DNA of 64,000 nucleotides from Cognatilysobacter tabacisoli (lineage in GTDB: Bacteria > Pseudomonadota > Gammaproteobacteria > Xanthomonadales > Xanthomonadaceae), in assembly GCF_003586305.1 (NCBI RefSeq), contig NZ_QXJI01000001.1:558001-622000 (forward strand). The letters are read 5' to 3'. Positions 63,689 through 64,000 of the stretch are shown here, in pieces. Each line of letters starts with the position of its first letter. The first letter of the stretch is position 1. Under the pieces are notes generated by a model. It saw only the letters and a program-made list of their open reading frames with translations, was not told the origin of the DNA and searched no databases. The position numbers were made by a program, and so were the translations under genes.

Positions 63689-64000
63689 ATGAACGACCTG
63701 CGCATTTCGCTTGTCCAGGGCGACACCCGCTGGCGCGATCCGGCCGGCAACCGCGAGTACTACGGTCGCCTGATCGCGCCGCTGCACGGCATCACCGACC
63801 TGGTGCTGCTGCCGGAGACGTTCACCAGCGGCTTTTCCAACGACGCGATCGACGAGGCCGAGACGATGGACGGCCCGACGGTGGCGTGGATGCGCGACCA
63901 GGCGGCCCGGCTGGGCGCCGCATTGACCGGCAGCGTGCAGCTGCGCGCCGACGGCGGCGTGTTCAACCGGCTTCTGTTCGTCACCCCCGGTGGCGAGACG
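63689..64000 (+). CDS. Omega-amidase/nitrilase-family protein (5' part; runs off the window)
   Basis: 104 codons are visible from the ATG at 63689, 9 bases after the aminotransferase stop. It begins RISLVQGDTRWRD and has LVLLPETFTSGF with the catalytic Glu of the nitrilase superfamily; TMDGPTVAWM and TGSVQLRADGG follow. The YafV-like omega-amidases hydrolyse alpha-ketoglutaramate, the by-product of glutamine-dependent transamination. The Lys and Cys of the catalytic triad would lie beyond the window. Confidence 0.9.
   Translation, partial: MNDLRISLVQGDTRWRDPAGNREYYGRLIAPLHGITDLVLLPETFTSGFSNDAIDEAETMDGPTVAWMRDQAARLGAALTGSVQLRADGGVFNRLLFVTPGGET

Overview
The window is about 70 % GC chromosomal DNA, apart from one lower-GC insert. 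It looks like a gammaproteobacterium of the Xanthomonadaceae (Lysobacter/Luteimonas-like). I infer this from two large TonB-dependent receptors, a class III PHA synthase, a LexA-type box of the Xylella/Xanthomonas form in front of dinB, a MetX-family acyltransferase and many hybrid histidine kinases. No rRNA operon or CRISPR array was seen. One tRNA gene, tRNA-Leu(CAA), is present.

Layout. 1-1810: the 3' end of a hybrid histidine kinase and a small kinase-like partner. 1887-8829 (minus): a tightly coupled five-gene set of hybrid kinase, single-domain response regulator, YaiO-like outer-membrane barrel with TPRs, HEAT-repeat protein and membrane family 2 glycosyltransferase; it reads as a signal-controlled exopolysaccharide machine. 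8950-10697: SOS polymerase IV and a small membrane protein. 10770-24051: a block that looks built around 3-hydroxybutyrate and its oligomers: GntP-type permease, TonB receptor, PaaK-like ligase, a solute-symporter/kinase hybrid with a LuxR-type regulator (CrbS/CrbR-like), a degenerate haloperoxidase-like protein and a lipoprotein 3HB-oligomer hydrolase. The TonB receptor and hydrolase genes share a similar upstream motif and -10 region. 24149-29769: a second TonB receptor, PssA, and PhaE-PhaC, where PhaE carries GFNPS repeats and a histone-like tail. 29777-40823: assorted small proteins, a frameshifted beta-lactamase-family gene, a 1.1 kb GC-rich repeat-decayed gap, a LytS/LytTR pair, and an L,D-transpeptidase next to an Lpp-like lipoprotein.

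41632-52237 is a P4-like integrative element in the 3' end of tRNA-Leu. It has exact 24-bp att repeats, a tyrosine integrase, AlpA, two primase-type zinc proteins and a RepA-type ATPase on the minus strand. Its plus-strand, lower-GC cargo is a 1366-aa protein with an N-terminal PD-(D/E)xK-like nuclease, a P-loop NTPase and TPR-like repeats (Avs-like), then a HEPN-like protein and a PIN-like protein. This cargo is the best candidate in the window for an undescribed (probably anti-phage) system.

52369-64000: DUF2214 protein, cysteine dioxygenase, MetX-family acyltransferase, a complete ccmABCDEFGHI cytochrome c maturation operon, a DUF3293 protein, and a methionine aminotransferase followed by the start of an omega-amidase gene (keto-acid repair/methionine salvage).
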